Below, piece after piece: positions 49,928 to 57,659 of a stretch of DNA of 64,000 bases. The first letter of the stretch is position 1. Every line of letters begins with the position of its first letter. The stretch spans positions 411,820-475,819 of the forward strand of contig NZ_VKOG01000003.1 of NCBI RefSeq assembly GCF_007474545.1. Reading direction: 5' to 3'. Source of the stretch: Chryseobacterium binzhouense. GTDB lineage: Bacteria > Bacteroidota > Bacteroidia > Flavobacteriales > Weeksellaceae. A program made the translations under genes and the position numbers. The notes under the pieces are model-generated. The model was not told the origin of the DNA. It made no database searches and worked only from the letters and a program-made list of their open reading frames with translations.

Positions 49928-51649
49928 ATGAAACAGAGCATTCTTATATCCGCTTTTTTATTGTCTCAATTTGGGACATCACAGATGCTAAAAACCCAAA
50001 ATCAGAAAATCATCGATGATAAAGGAAATAATATACAGCTTAGAGGTCTCGGGCTTGGCGGTTGGATGCTGCAGGAAGGTTACATGCTGAAAACAGCTGA
50101 TTTTGCAGGTCCACAGTACAAAATCAAAGAAAAAATTTCCGAACTTATTGGTGAAGATGGAATGAACAGATTTTACAAAACTTATCTGGATAACGGTATT
50201 ACCGAAGAAGACATAAAATTCCTCGCTGAAACAGGCTTTAACTCTGTGAGGCTGCCTATGCATTATAATCTTTACACACTGCCAATTGAGAAAGAACCTG
50301 TAAAAGGGCAAAATACCTGGATCGACGAAGGATTCCTAATGACAGATCGCTTACTTCAATGGTGTAAAAACAATAAAATATATCTTATTCTGGATCTTCA
50401 TGCTGCTCCGGGAGGACAGGGAAATGATGTCAATATTTCTGACAACGACAAAAGCAAGCCATCACTTTGGGAAAACGAAGAAAATCAGAAAAAAACAATT
50501 GCCCTTTGGAAGAAATTAGCAGAACGCTACAAAGATGAGCCATGGATAGGCGGCTACGACCTGATTAATGAACCCAATATCAACTTTACTGGTAAAAATC
50601 CAAACGGAACTGATGAAATGTCGAATGCTCCGCTTTGGAAACTGCAAAAAGAAATTACAGAAGCAATACGATCTGTAGACAAAAAACACATTATTTTTCT
50701 GGAAGGAAACGGATGGGGCAACAACTATAACGGTCTTACTGAACTTTGGGACGACAACCTTGTATTCAGCTTTCATAAATACTGGAATAATAATGATGAT
50801 GCAACTCTGAAATTTATTTTAGATTTAAGAGAAAAATACGATATCCCTGTCTGGCTCGGTGAAACCGGGGAAAACTCAAATGTGTGGTTTACACAGCTTA
50901 TTGAGCTGCTGAATAAACACAATATAGGCTATGCTTTCTGGCCGATGAAAAAGATTGATAATATTGCCGGGATCACCAACGTGAAAATTACTCCGGAATA
51001 TCAGAAACTTTTAGACTACTGGAAAAACGGCGGCAAAAAACCTACAAAAGAATTTTCTGAAAAAGCTTTGATGCAAATTGCTCAAAACTATAAATTCAGT
51101 AATGTGGAAATCAAAAAAGATGTGATAGATGCGATGTTCAGACAAACCAATGAAAATTCAACAAAGCCATTCAAGCTTCACCGTATTCCGGGAAAAGTAT
51201 CTGCTGTAGATTACGATCTCGGAAAAATAGGATTTGCCTATGATGATAAAGACTTTATTAATCTTTGGGTGAGTGACCCCGAGAAAAGATCTGAATGGAA
51301 TTCCGGAAACCAGCTAAGAAATGATGGTGTTGACATTTACAAGACAAACAACAATATCTATTATGTAAGTAAAACTGAAAAAGATGAATGGCTTCAATAC
51401 ACTATTCAGTCGAACACTGACAAAAAATATAATATTTCCTTGCAGTATTCTGCCATAAAAGATTCTGAAATAGTCATTGAAGATGACAACGGAAAACAAA
51501 TAACAGCAATAAAATTACCATCAACCGGAGGATATGAAAACTGGAAAACAACTTCTGCCAAACAAATCAATATCAGAAAAGGAGAAAATAAAATCAGACT
51601 AAGATTTGGAAATGACGGCATCAATTTAAGCTATTTCGAGCTGAACTAA
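49928..51649 (+). CDS. Secreted GH5 glucanase with C-terminal carbohydrate-binding domain
   Basis: A 573-residue glycoside hydrolase of family 5 (cellulase A clan), likely acting on beta-glucans. The signal peptide ends near GTSQM. The catalytic domain (about 25-370) has RLPMHYN, LDLHAAPGGQ, the acid/base Glu215 in YDLINEPN, and the nucleophile Glu312 in WLGETGEN. Residues about 420-573 form a jellyroll resembling CBM6 (KDEWLQYTIQS, TGGYENWKTT, GENKIRLRFGN). No T9SS domain is seen. Substrate specificity (cellulose, beta-1,3-glucan or other) cannot be decided. Confidence 0.9.
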   Translation: MKQSILISAFLLSQFGTSQMLKTQNQKIIDDKGNNIQLRGLGLGGWMLQEGYMLKTADFAGPQYKIKEKISELIGEDGMNRFYKTYLDNGITEEDIKFLAETGFNSVRLPMHYNLYTLPIEKEPVKGQNTWIDEGFLMTDRLLQWCKNNKIYLILDLHAAPGGQGNDVNISDNDKSKPSLWENEENQKKTIALWKKLAERYKDEPWIGGYDLINEPNINFTGKNPNGTDEMSNAPLWKLQKEITEAIRSVDKKHIIFLEGNGWGNNYNGLTELWDDNLVFSFHKYWNNNDDATLKFILDLREKYDIPVWLGETGENSNVWFTQLIELLNKHNIGYAFWPMKKIDNIAGITNVKITPEYQKLLDYWKNGGKKPTKEFSEKALMQIAQNYKFSNVEIKKDVIDAMFRQTNENSTKPFKLHRIPGKVSAVDYDLGKIGFAYDDKDFINLWVSDPEKRSEWNSGNQLRNDGVDIYKTNNNIYYVSKTEKDEWLQYTIQSNTDKKYNISLQYSAIKDSEIVIEDDNGKQITAIKLPSTGGYENWKTTSAKQINIRKGENKIRLRFGNDGINLSYFELN

Positions 51650-51701
51650 ACCCAGATTTTATCATTTGATGAAATTTCAATTACTTTGCCGAAAAATTTA
51701 C

Positions 51702-52145
51702 ATGGAAACAAAATCACCCTTTGAACAGTTTGAAGAATTAAAAATTGACCGAATCAGCAAGGAGTTTCTTGCGGAAGCAGCAAAATGGACCGCATTTCTG
51801 GCAATTTTAGGATTTATCGGAATTGGCTTTTTTGTACTTGTTGCCTTGATTATGATGTTCGCAGGCTCTACATTAAGCATGGGTCCTATGGTCGGCAGCA
51901 TGGGAATCGGTCTGGTATATTTAATTATAGCGGGCTTTTATTTTATACCTATTAATTACCTGTATAAATTCTCAAGCAATATGAAAAACGCTCTCAGAAA
52001 TAACAATCAGTCTGCGCTTACCAATGCATTTGAATACTTAAAATCTCATTACAAATTTATCGGCATTCTGACTCTGATTTTAATTTCGTTTTACGTTATG
52101 CTGTTTATCTGGTTAATGCTGACTACAGTTGGAAGTCATTTCTAA
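51702..52145 (+). CDS. Small membrane protein, DUF5362-like
   Basis: A 147-residue inner-membrane protein with an N-terminal cytoplasmic part (METKSPFEQFEELKIDRISK) and about four hydrophobic segments (FLAILGFIGIGFFVLVALIM, GSMGIGLVYLIIAGFYFI, FIGILTLILISFYVMLFIWL). The segment YKFSSNMKNALRNNN between the second and last helices resembles DUF5362. I chose the ATG at 51702 because a TTACTTTG sequence, near-consensus for the -7 box, lies 14 bases upstream inside the longer frame. Function is unknown. A very strong terminator follows. Confidence 0.65.
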   Translation: METKSPFEQFEELKIDRISKEFLAEAAKWTAFLAILGFIGIGFFVLVALIMMFAGSTLSMGPMVGSMGIGLVYLIIAGFYFIPINYLYKFSSNMKNALRNNNQSALTNAFEYLKSHYKFIGILTLILISFYVMLFIWLMLTTVGSHF

Positions 52146-52170
52146 TTTTTTTATATTTGATTATCATACG

Positions 52171-52217
52171 ACTGTCTCAAAAAACGAAATATTTTACTTT
52201 TGAGACAGTTTCTTTTT
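52171..52217 (+). terminator. Strong intrinsic terminator after the DUF5362-like gene
   Basis: A 12-bp perfect stem ACTGTCTCAAAA/TTTTGAGACAGT with a 15-base loop is followed by a T-rich run. It lies immediately upstream of the beta-lactamase start. Confidence 0.85.
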
Positions 52218-52229
52218 TAAATTAACAAA

Positions 52230-53102
52230 ATGAAGAAAATTAAATTTCTATTCCTGCTTATTTCGACAGTTATTTTTGCTCAGCAATCTGTTTTAGACCA
52301 AAAAATAAGCACCATTATTAAGGGTAAAAAAGCTACAGTCGGGGTTGCTGTATTGAGCTTTGAAGATAATTTCCGGTATAATAAAAATGCCAATAAAAAA
52401 CTGCCCATGCTCAGTGTCTTTAAATTCCATATTGCGGCAGCGGTTTTAGATTGGGTAGATCAGGGAAAACTGTCTTTAGATCAGAAAATTTTCATTACAA
52501 AAAAAGATTTGCTGGAGGATACCTGGTCGCCCATCCGCGAAAAATTCCCAAATGGAAATGTCGAAATGAGTCTTGATGAAATGATTTACTACACCGTAGC
52601 ATGGAGTGATAATAATGGTTGTGATATACTTCTAAGATTGATCGGCGGTACAGAAACTGTACAAAAATTGATGGATTCTAAAGGCGTGAAAAATTTCCGG
52701 ATCAAAAATAATGAAGAGCAGATGCACAAAGGAATACAATATTTGTACGAAAATTATACAACTCCGAATTCTTTGGCTCAGCTCTACAAAGATTTTTATC
52801 AGGGCAAAATTTTATCTGAAAAATCAACAGAATATTTATACAATATTATGCTCAACACCGAGACCGGAACCAATAAACTGAAAGAACAGCTTCCAAAAAA
52901 AGTAATTGCTCACAAAACGGGATCCTCAGGAAAAACAGGAAATCTGACAGTAGCTGAAAATGACTCGGGAATTGTGACTCTTCCGAATGGCAATCATTAC
53001 TCAATTGTCGTTTTTATCAGTGACTCTACTGAATCTGAAGTGGTAAACTGCAAAATGGTTTCAGATATTTCAAAAACAGTCTGGGATTATTTTAATAAGT
53101 AA
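52230..53102 (+). CDS. Class A beta-lactamase (subclass A2-like, CIA/CGA type)
   Basis: A 290-residue periplasmic serine beta-lactamase that hydrolyses penicillins and probably cephalosporins. The signal peptide ends near IFAQQ. The active-site tetrad is complete: S-x-x-K as Ser62-V-F-Lys65, SDN at 126-128, the Glu166-equivalent in NNEEQMHK (Glu162 or 163), and KTG at 229-231 (AHKTGSSGKTG). The EEQMH form and the length are typical of subclass A2 enzymes such as PER, VEB, CGA and CIA, the last two chromosomal in Chryseobacterium. No mobile element or regulator is adjacent, so it is likely intrinsic. Confidence 0.92.
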   Translation: MKKIKFLFLLISTVIFAQQSVLDQKISTIIKGKKATVGVAVLSFEDNFRYNKNANKKLPMLSVFKFHIAAAVLDWVDQGKLSLDQKIFITKKDLLEDTWSPIREKFPNGNVEMSLDEMIYYTVAWSDNNGCDILLRLIGGTETVQKLMDSKGVKNFRIKNNEEQMHKGIQYLYENYTTPNSLAQLYKDFYQGKILSEKSTEYLYNIMLNTETGTNKLKEQLPKKVIAHKTGSSGKTGNLTVAENDSGIVTLPNGNHYSIVVFISDSTESEVVNCKMVSDISKTVWDYFNK

Positions 53103-53132
53103 AATTTAAAGCTTAATTTTAAAACCATAAAA

Positions 53133-53555
53133 ATGAAGAAAACTTTTTTGATATTAAGCTTACTCTGTTTTGGGTTTTTCTTTGCCCAAAAAAGCGAAAA
53201 CTATCTCGAAATCAGCTATAATAGTATATGCTGCGGAACTCCTCCTACAGATCCGGTGATAAATTATATATCAATTTTTCAGAAAAAAAATAAAACCAAA
53301 CCCTTTGAAATCTTTCGTCAATCAGGTTTAGGGCGAGAAGGCGAATTTAAGCTGTTTGTAGGCACAGATCATCTGTCTCCAAAGATGAAAACAAAATTTA
53401 CTTCAGGTCTGCAGGATGTTATAAACTCTCAAAACAAAGCCAGCAGCAAGACCAACAAAGGCAAAATTGATTTCAACAGTTCTGAAACTGTGAAAAAAGC
53501 AGCTTTATTAAACATTGATAATTTAATTATATATAAAAAAGAACAATCAAAATGA
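53133..53555 (+). CDS. Small secreted protein of unknown function
   Basis: A 140-residue protein with signal peptide MKKTFLILSLLCFGFFFAQ. The mature part begins KSENYLEISYNSICCGTPPT, with an adjacent Cys pair, and has no recognised motif. It lies 30 bases after the beta-lactamase and overlaps the hbd start by 4 bases (ATGA), so it is co-transcribed with hbd at least. No function can be assigned. Confidence 0.72.
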   Translation: MKKTFLILSLLCFGFFFAQKSENYLEISYNSICCGTPPTDPVINYISIFQKKNKTKPFEIFRQSGLGREGEFKLFVGTDHLSPKMKTKFTSGLQDVINSQNKASSKTNKGKIDFNSSETVKKAALLNIDNLIIYKKEQSK

Positions 53556-54445
53556 TCAAAAACATCGTAGTTATCGGAGCAGGAACCATGGGAAATGGTA
53601 TTGCACATACTTTTGCACAGAGCGGATTTAGTGTAAATCTTGTAGATGTTTCTCAGGATGCCTTAGACAGAGGATTGAAAACCATTACCACCAATCTCGA
53701 CAGAATAATTGCAAAGGGAAACCTTACCGAAGAACAAAAAGCAGAAACGCTTGGAAACATCAAGACTTTTACAGAACTGAAGGATGCTGTAACCAATGCC
53801 GATCTTATTGTGGAAGCAGCAACAGAAAACCAGGATCTGAAGCTTAAAATCTTCGGTCAGATGGATGAGTTTGCTCCGGAAAACTGTATTCTGGCAACCA
53901 ACACGTCTTCTATTTCTATTACGAAAATTGCGGCAGCAACCAAAAGAGCTGATAAAGTAATCGGAATGCATTTTATGAATCCTGTTCCGATCATGAAGCT
54001 TGTAGAAATCATCAAAGGCTATTCTACATCCAAAGAAACTTTTGATGCTATATATACCATGAGCAAAACTTTGGGGAAAGTGCCTGTAGAAGTAAACGAT
54101 TATCCGGGATTTGTTGCCAACAGAATTCTGATGCCGATGATTAACGAATCTATTGAAACTTTATACAACGGTGTTGCCGGAGTTGAGGAAATTGATACGG
54201 TAATGAAATTGGGAATGGCTCATCCGATGGGACCGCTTCAGTTGGCAGATTTTATTGGTCTGGATGTGTGTCTTGCAATATTAAATGTAATGTATGACGG
54301 TTTCAAAAATCCTAAATACGCTCCGAACCCACTTTTGGTGAATATGGTGATGGCAGGAAAATTAGGTGTGAAATCAGGGGACGGTTTTTACGACTATTCT
54401 GAAAGCAAAAAAGCAGAAAAAGTGGCAAAAATGTTTGCAAAATAA
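53552..54445 (+). CDS. hbd: 3-hydroxybutyryl-CoA dehydrogenase
   Basis: A 297-residue NAD(P)-dependent dehydrogenase oxidising 3-hydroxyacyl-CoA or reducing acetoacetyl-CoA. The Rossmann motif is IGAGTMGNGIAHTFAQSG at the N-terminus. The catalytic His lies in GMHFMNPVPIMKLVEII near residue 139, with the catalytic Glu in the same segment. The C-terminal helical domain includes GVAGVEEIDTVMKLGMAHPM. Length is standard. The overlap with the secreted-protein gene indicates coupling, though the link in function is unclear. Confidence 0.94.
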   Translation: MIKNIVVIGAGTMGNGIAHTFAQSGFSVNLVDVSQDALDRGLKTITTNLDRIIAKGNLTEEQKAETLGNIKTFTELKDAVTNADLIVEAATENQDLKLKIFGQMDEFAPENCILATNTSSISITKIAAATKRADKVIGMHFMNPVPIMKLVEIIKGYSTSKETFDAIYTMSKTLGKVPVEVNDYPGFVANRILMPMINESIETLYNGVAGVEEIDTVMKLGMAHPMGPLQLADFIGLDVCLAILNVMYDGFKNPKYAPNPLLVNMVMAGKLGVKSGDGFYDYSESKKAEKVAKMFAK

Positions 54446-54452
54446 TTTTTAA

Positions 54453-54510
54453 GTTGTGAATTATAAGTTATAAATTTAGGCTCTAAATCTGCAATCTATA
54501 ACCTAACAAC
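54453..54510. repeat. Imperfect 28-base inverted repeat (hairpin)
   Basis: GTTGTGAATTATAAG... at 54453-54479 pairs with 54483-54510 (ending CCTAACAAC) around a 3-base loop, with several mismatches. It lies directly before the TTG start of the next gene and has no T run. Confidence 0.55.
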
Positions 54511-54517
54511 CGCAACC

Positions 54518-55837
54518 TTGATAAAATTTAAAGAAAAAAATATTCAGATATTATTGGTCATCATCACTGTTTTGATGACCATTTTTCGTTTTCTGCTCAA
54601 TGAGAAGGGACGCACAAGTCCCGATTCTATCCGTTTTATGCGGTTTGCAAATGTATTTCCGACCATTGATAATACGACAACGCCTTTAGGCTATCCTTTA
54701 AGCATCCGTTTTTTTACAATATTTGGATTTGATGAGTTCTGGAGCAGCAAAATTGTGGGATTGACGGCTTTGGCGGCAATTCTGATTTTTGCTTACAGGA
54801 AAAACTTTTTTTTCAGAGAAGCACTTATTGTATGTTCATTATTCAGTTTTGTATCTATTTTTTCCTTTACCATGAGCGAAGCTTTGATTCTGCCTTTCGT
54901 TGTGTGGTTTCTGTATATTTCGTCACAAATTATTGCAGGAAATTTAGAAAAAGGCAAAGCAGTTTTTTATCTTTCATTAAGTTTAATTTTACTTTACAAC
55001 ATAAGATACAGCTCACTTTTCATCATTGGCGGAACCGGATTGTTCGGTTTGGTTTTCCTGAAAAGAAAATATGCATCTGCATTTATCATTTCCGGAATTA
55101 CAGGAGGCATTTTCGTTGTTCTATATAAATTGCTTTTCATTGATTATTTTAATGAAAACTATGTGAAAGATTTTCTGGAAATAGGTCTGCATCCTACTTC
55201 AAAACTTCTGAAAGAATTGTTCTTCGGACTTTGTACGACATTCAATCCCTTCATTCATATGTCAGATCCGAATGGCGGTATCATTAATTACGGAATTTAT
55301 GGATTAGGGGCATTCAGTATTCTTTTCATGATCCTTCTTTTCATTAAAACAAAACTTAGCGAAATAGAAGTTTTTTTCATTTTCATTGGAGTTTTTGGAA
55401 TTATATGTTCCTTTTTCATACAGTATTTTTATTCTGTAAATGCAATAGATTATCGTTTGCTGGTTCCTTTCAGTACGCCTTTATGGCTGTTATACTGTAG
55501 AAAGGTATTTCAGGTTTACGGTTTAAAAACGTATGCTGTAGGATTTTTAAGTTTATGTTCAGGCTTGTTTTTTACACTTCTTTCCAAAGGAAATTACCTT
55601 GAAAACAGAAGAGAAATCAAAAACTTTCTGGTAAGTGAAAAACTTGATAACAAACCGATAAAATTTTATATGGAAACCATGGAAGACCTGGAAAAGATAC
55701 AGGTTGCAGAGCTGATAAGCACCGTGAATGCTAATGTAGAACTTACCTTCAAGCCGCAGGATACGCTTCGTAAAAATACGTTAACAAGGTATAAAGTTTT
55801 ACAAAAAATTAAGATTGACAAGAATAAATACCAATAA
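54518..55837 (+). CDS. Polytopic membrane protein, GT-C-like, function unknown
   Basis: A 439-residue inner-membrane protein with roughly ten hydrophobic segments in the first 370 residues. The first loop RFLLNEKGRTSPDSIRFMRF with an acidic/basic pattern resembles the periplasmic loop of GT-C glycosyltransferases, but the DxD/ExD motif is not clear. A soluble C-terminal tail of about 75 residues follows (REIKNFLVSEKLDNKPIKFY). The frame begins with TTG at 54518 (MIKFKEKN); the first ATG is inside the first membrane helix. A glycosyltransferase role is tentative. Confidence 0.55.
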   Translation: MIKFKEKNIQILLVIITVLMTIFRFLLNEKGRTSPDSIRFMRFANVFPTIDNTTTPLGYPLSIRFFTIFGFDEFWSSKIVGLTALAAILIFAYRKNFFFREALIVCSLFSFVSIFSFTMSEALILPFVVWFLYISSQIIAGNLEKGKAVFYLSLSLILLYNIRYSSLFIIGGTGLFGLVFLKRKYASAFIISGITGGIFVVLYKLLFIDYFNENYVKDFLEIGLHPTSKLLKELFFGLCTTFNPFIHMSDPNGGIINYGIYGLGAFSILFMILLFIKTKLSEIEVFFIFIGVFGIICSFFIQYFYSVNAIDYRLLVPFSTPLWLLYCRKVFQVYGLKTYAVGFLSLCSGLFFTLLSKGNYLENRREIKNFLVSEKLDNKPIKFYMETMEDLEKIQVAELISTVNANVELTFKPQDTLRKNTLTRYKVLQKIKIDKNKYQ

Positions 55838-55844
55838 TTTTATC

Positions 55845-55852
55845 TATCTTTG
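55845..55852 (+). promoter_or_regulatory. -7 promoter box of the small acidic protein gene
   Basis: TATCTTTG, 22 bases before the ATG at 55875, fits TAnnTTTG. Confidence 0.55.
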
Positions 55853-55874
55853 ATGAAGTTTAAACATTAAAAAA

Positions 55875-56114
55875 ATGAAGTTACCAAAGTTTTTATTAGC
55901 AGATAATTCAGACTTTCCTGAAGATTTGTTTGTAGTACACACAGAATATCCAAGATTTATCTTAAATGTTGAAGAAGAAGAAGTTGAATGGCTTGATGAT
56001 CTTGAAGGAGACGACGAAGAGACCATGGCAGACGAAGCTACAAAAGTAGTGGAAGCAGCATTCAAATGGTGCGACGAAGAGTTGGCTAAGTACGACGAAG
56101 AAGAGGAAGATTAA
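55875..56114 (+). CDS. Very acidic 79-residue protein of unknown function
   Basis: A 79-residue cytoplasmic protein starting MKLPKFLLADNSDFPEDLFV. Its second half is extremely rich in Glu/Asp (NVEEEEVEWLDDLEGDDEE and a KYDEEEED end). It has a clean promoter box and a perfect terminator, so it is a true gene rather than a shadow. I recognise no family domain. The charge pattern resembles nucleic-acid-mimic or chaperone-type small proteins, but that is speculation. Confidence 0.75.
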   Translation: MKLPKFLLADNSDFPEDLFVVHTEYPRFILNVEEEEVEWLDDLEGDDEETMADEATKVVEAAFKWCDEELAKYDEEEED

Positions 56115-56123
56115 TATTTTCAT

Positions 56124-56155
56124 AAAAAAAGGAACTCAGCTGAGTTCCTTTTTTA
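56124..56155. terminator. Bidirectional terminator between the acidic protein and META genes
   Basis: A perfect 30-base palindrome AAAAAAGGAACTCAG/CTGAGTTCCTTTTTT lies between convergent genes. Confidence 0.9.
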
Positions 56156-56162
56156 TTGTTCA

Positions 56163-56573
56163 TTATTCCGATTTGTTGAATTTCAACAGCAAAAGGCTAT
56201 CCTGATACAATTCTAATGTATTTCCGGAAACAACATACTTATTGGTTTTCTGAAGCATATCCAGGAAATTTTTCTCAACAGACATATTATCGCAAGCCAT
56301 TTTCGTAGATCCTACTCCCGAAGTTTCAAATTTACCCGAAACGGTATCCATCATTACGCCGCCGAAAAAACGGTTACAGCCGGAATTTCCGTTGATCTTA
56401 GCTCCTTCGATATTTAAAGTTGGAGCCTGCCCTCTCACATTATCTGCTAAAGTCCACTTGGTGTTGGCAATAGAAGGTTGCTCTTTACCAACTTTTGCTG
56501 AAGATGTATTTTTCATTGTTCCGCAAGATGCCAAAACGGCAAATGTACATACACTTAAAAAAAGATTTTTCAT
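56163..56573 (-). CDS. META-domain lipoprotein
   Basis: A 136-residue lipoprotein with lipobox LASC (Cys17). The mature part shows the META domain: NTKWTLADNVRGQAPTLNIE, NGNSGCNRFFGGV and TKMACDNMSVEKNFL, as in HslJ-like proteins. The CNRFFG and MAC segments are the conserved core. META proteins are linked to novobiocin resistance, heat shock and motility in other bacteria, but the biochemical role is unknown. It is a single gene ending in a shared terminator. Confidence 0.88.
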   Translation of the reverse strand: MKNLFLSVCTFAVLASCGTMKNTSSAKVGKEQPSIANTKWTLADNVRGQAPTLNIEGAKINGNSGCNRFFGGVMMDTVSGKFETSGVGSTKMACDNMSVEKNFLDMLQKTNKYVVSGNTLELYQDSLLLLKFNKSE

Positions 56574-56763
56574 TTTAAACTTTTTATTATTTCTTGTCAG
56601 TTGGGCTTTATTGCTTTAAATAAAACCATTTTATCCTTGGATAAAAATCAAATTTACGTAATTTATATTGATTAATTCATGCTGAATATACATTCATTCC
56701 ATAAAAATCTAGAGTATATCCTAATTTAATTTCAATAATGATCATTCAATTAAGCAGAGTCAA

Positions 56764-57588
56764 TCATTTTTTAACCCTGCCTTCAAATTGAGGACTGATT
56801 GTACCTTTCAGATCTTCCCACGAAACCGGAATCACAATATCTCCTGCCGCAAATGCTGCAATTTCGTAAGGACTGTAATGGAAATAAAGATTTTTATCGT
56901 CAAAATAAAAATTATCATTTGCAGGAATTACATCTTCCAAAAGCATATCAGAATTTTTCATAGTTTCCTGTCCTGAAGTGATTCCGCTTGGAATTTTATC
57001 AATGTTTTTCTTTAAAAGTTCTTCCAATTTTGTCTTTTCTATAGTAGTAATATCCTTCAACTGAACTTTTTTATTGTTTTTAAGATCAAACACTCTTTCA
57101 GAAAAACCATAATTTCCGTGTGCACCGCCTTCATATGAGCTGAATAAATATTCAATCTGAAGGAAATCCTCGGAAATAGATTTCAGTTTCATATAAGAAC
57201 CTGTTTCCCAAGTTTGAGGATTGGGTAAATCTCCCATCCAGTCTGTATTTTTATTTTTAAGCGAAGAAAAATAATCTTGTTTATCTTTTTCAAGAAAAAT
57301 TTTCAAACCCTGCCGGGAAAAATCGGTAATTCCATTTTTATAATAGTAAATACTGTCTAGAAGTGCTTTGTCTTTTATAGATGGAAAAACCAGTATTTTA
57401 GCTTCGTATTTCACCGATAACTTCTCATTCATTTTCACAGAATCTTTTACCAGAACAGAATCAACAACAAACTGATCATTTTTAATTTCTGTCTGAACTT
57501 CTTTTCCTGCATTTTCAGAATTATTTTTTTTGCAGGCAGTAAAAAAAATTACTGAAGAGAGAGCTGCAAAGGCAATTGTTTTTTTCAT
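56764..57588 (-). CDS. DUF4163/DUF3298 (RsiV-like) lipoprotein
   Basis: A 274-residue lipoprotein with lipobox FFTAC (Cys19). The C-terminal segment from about residue 160 (YEGGAHGNYGFSERVFDL, LYFHYSPYEIAAFAAGDIVI) matches DUF3298, preceded by a DUF4163-like part. This pair also forms the extracytoplasmic domain of the anti-sigma factor RsiV, which binds lysozyme. Here it has no transmembrane anchor or sigma gene neighbour, so a lysozyme-binding or cell-wall role is only a suggestion. Confidence 0.78.
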   Translation of the reverse strand: MKKTIAFAALSSVIFFTACKKNNSENAGKEVQTEIKNDQFVVDSVLVKDSVKMNEKLSVKYEAKILVFPSIKDKALLDSIYYYKNGITDFSRQGLKIFLEKDKQDYFSSLKNKNTDWMGDLPNPQTWETGSYMKLKSISEDFLQIEYLFSSYEGGAHGNYGFSERVFDLKNNKKVQLKDITTIEKTKLEELLKKNIDKIPSGITSGQETMKNSDMLLEDVIPANDNFYFDDKNLYFHYSPYEIAAFAAGDIVIPVSWEDLKGTISPQFEGRVKK

Positions 57589-57659
57589 GTTATTTTATTT
57601 GGGGGATTAAATGCAAAAATCATTCATCTTTATCACTTTGTAAACTTTATATAGCATCA

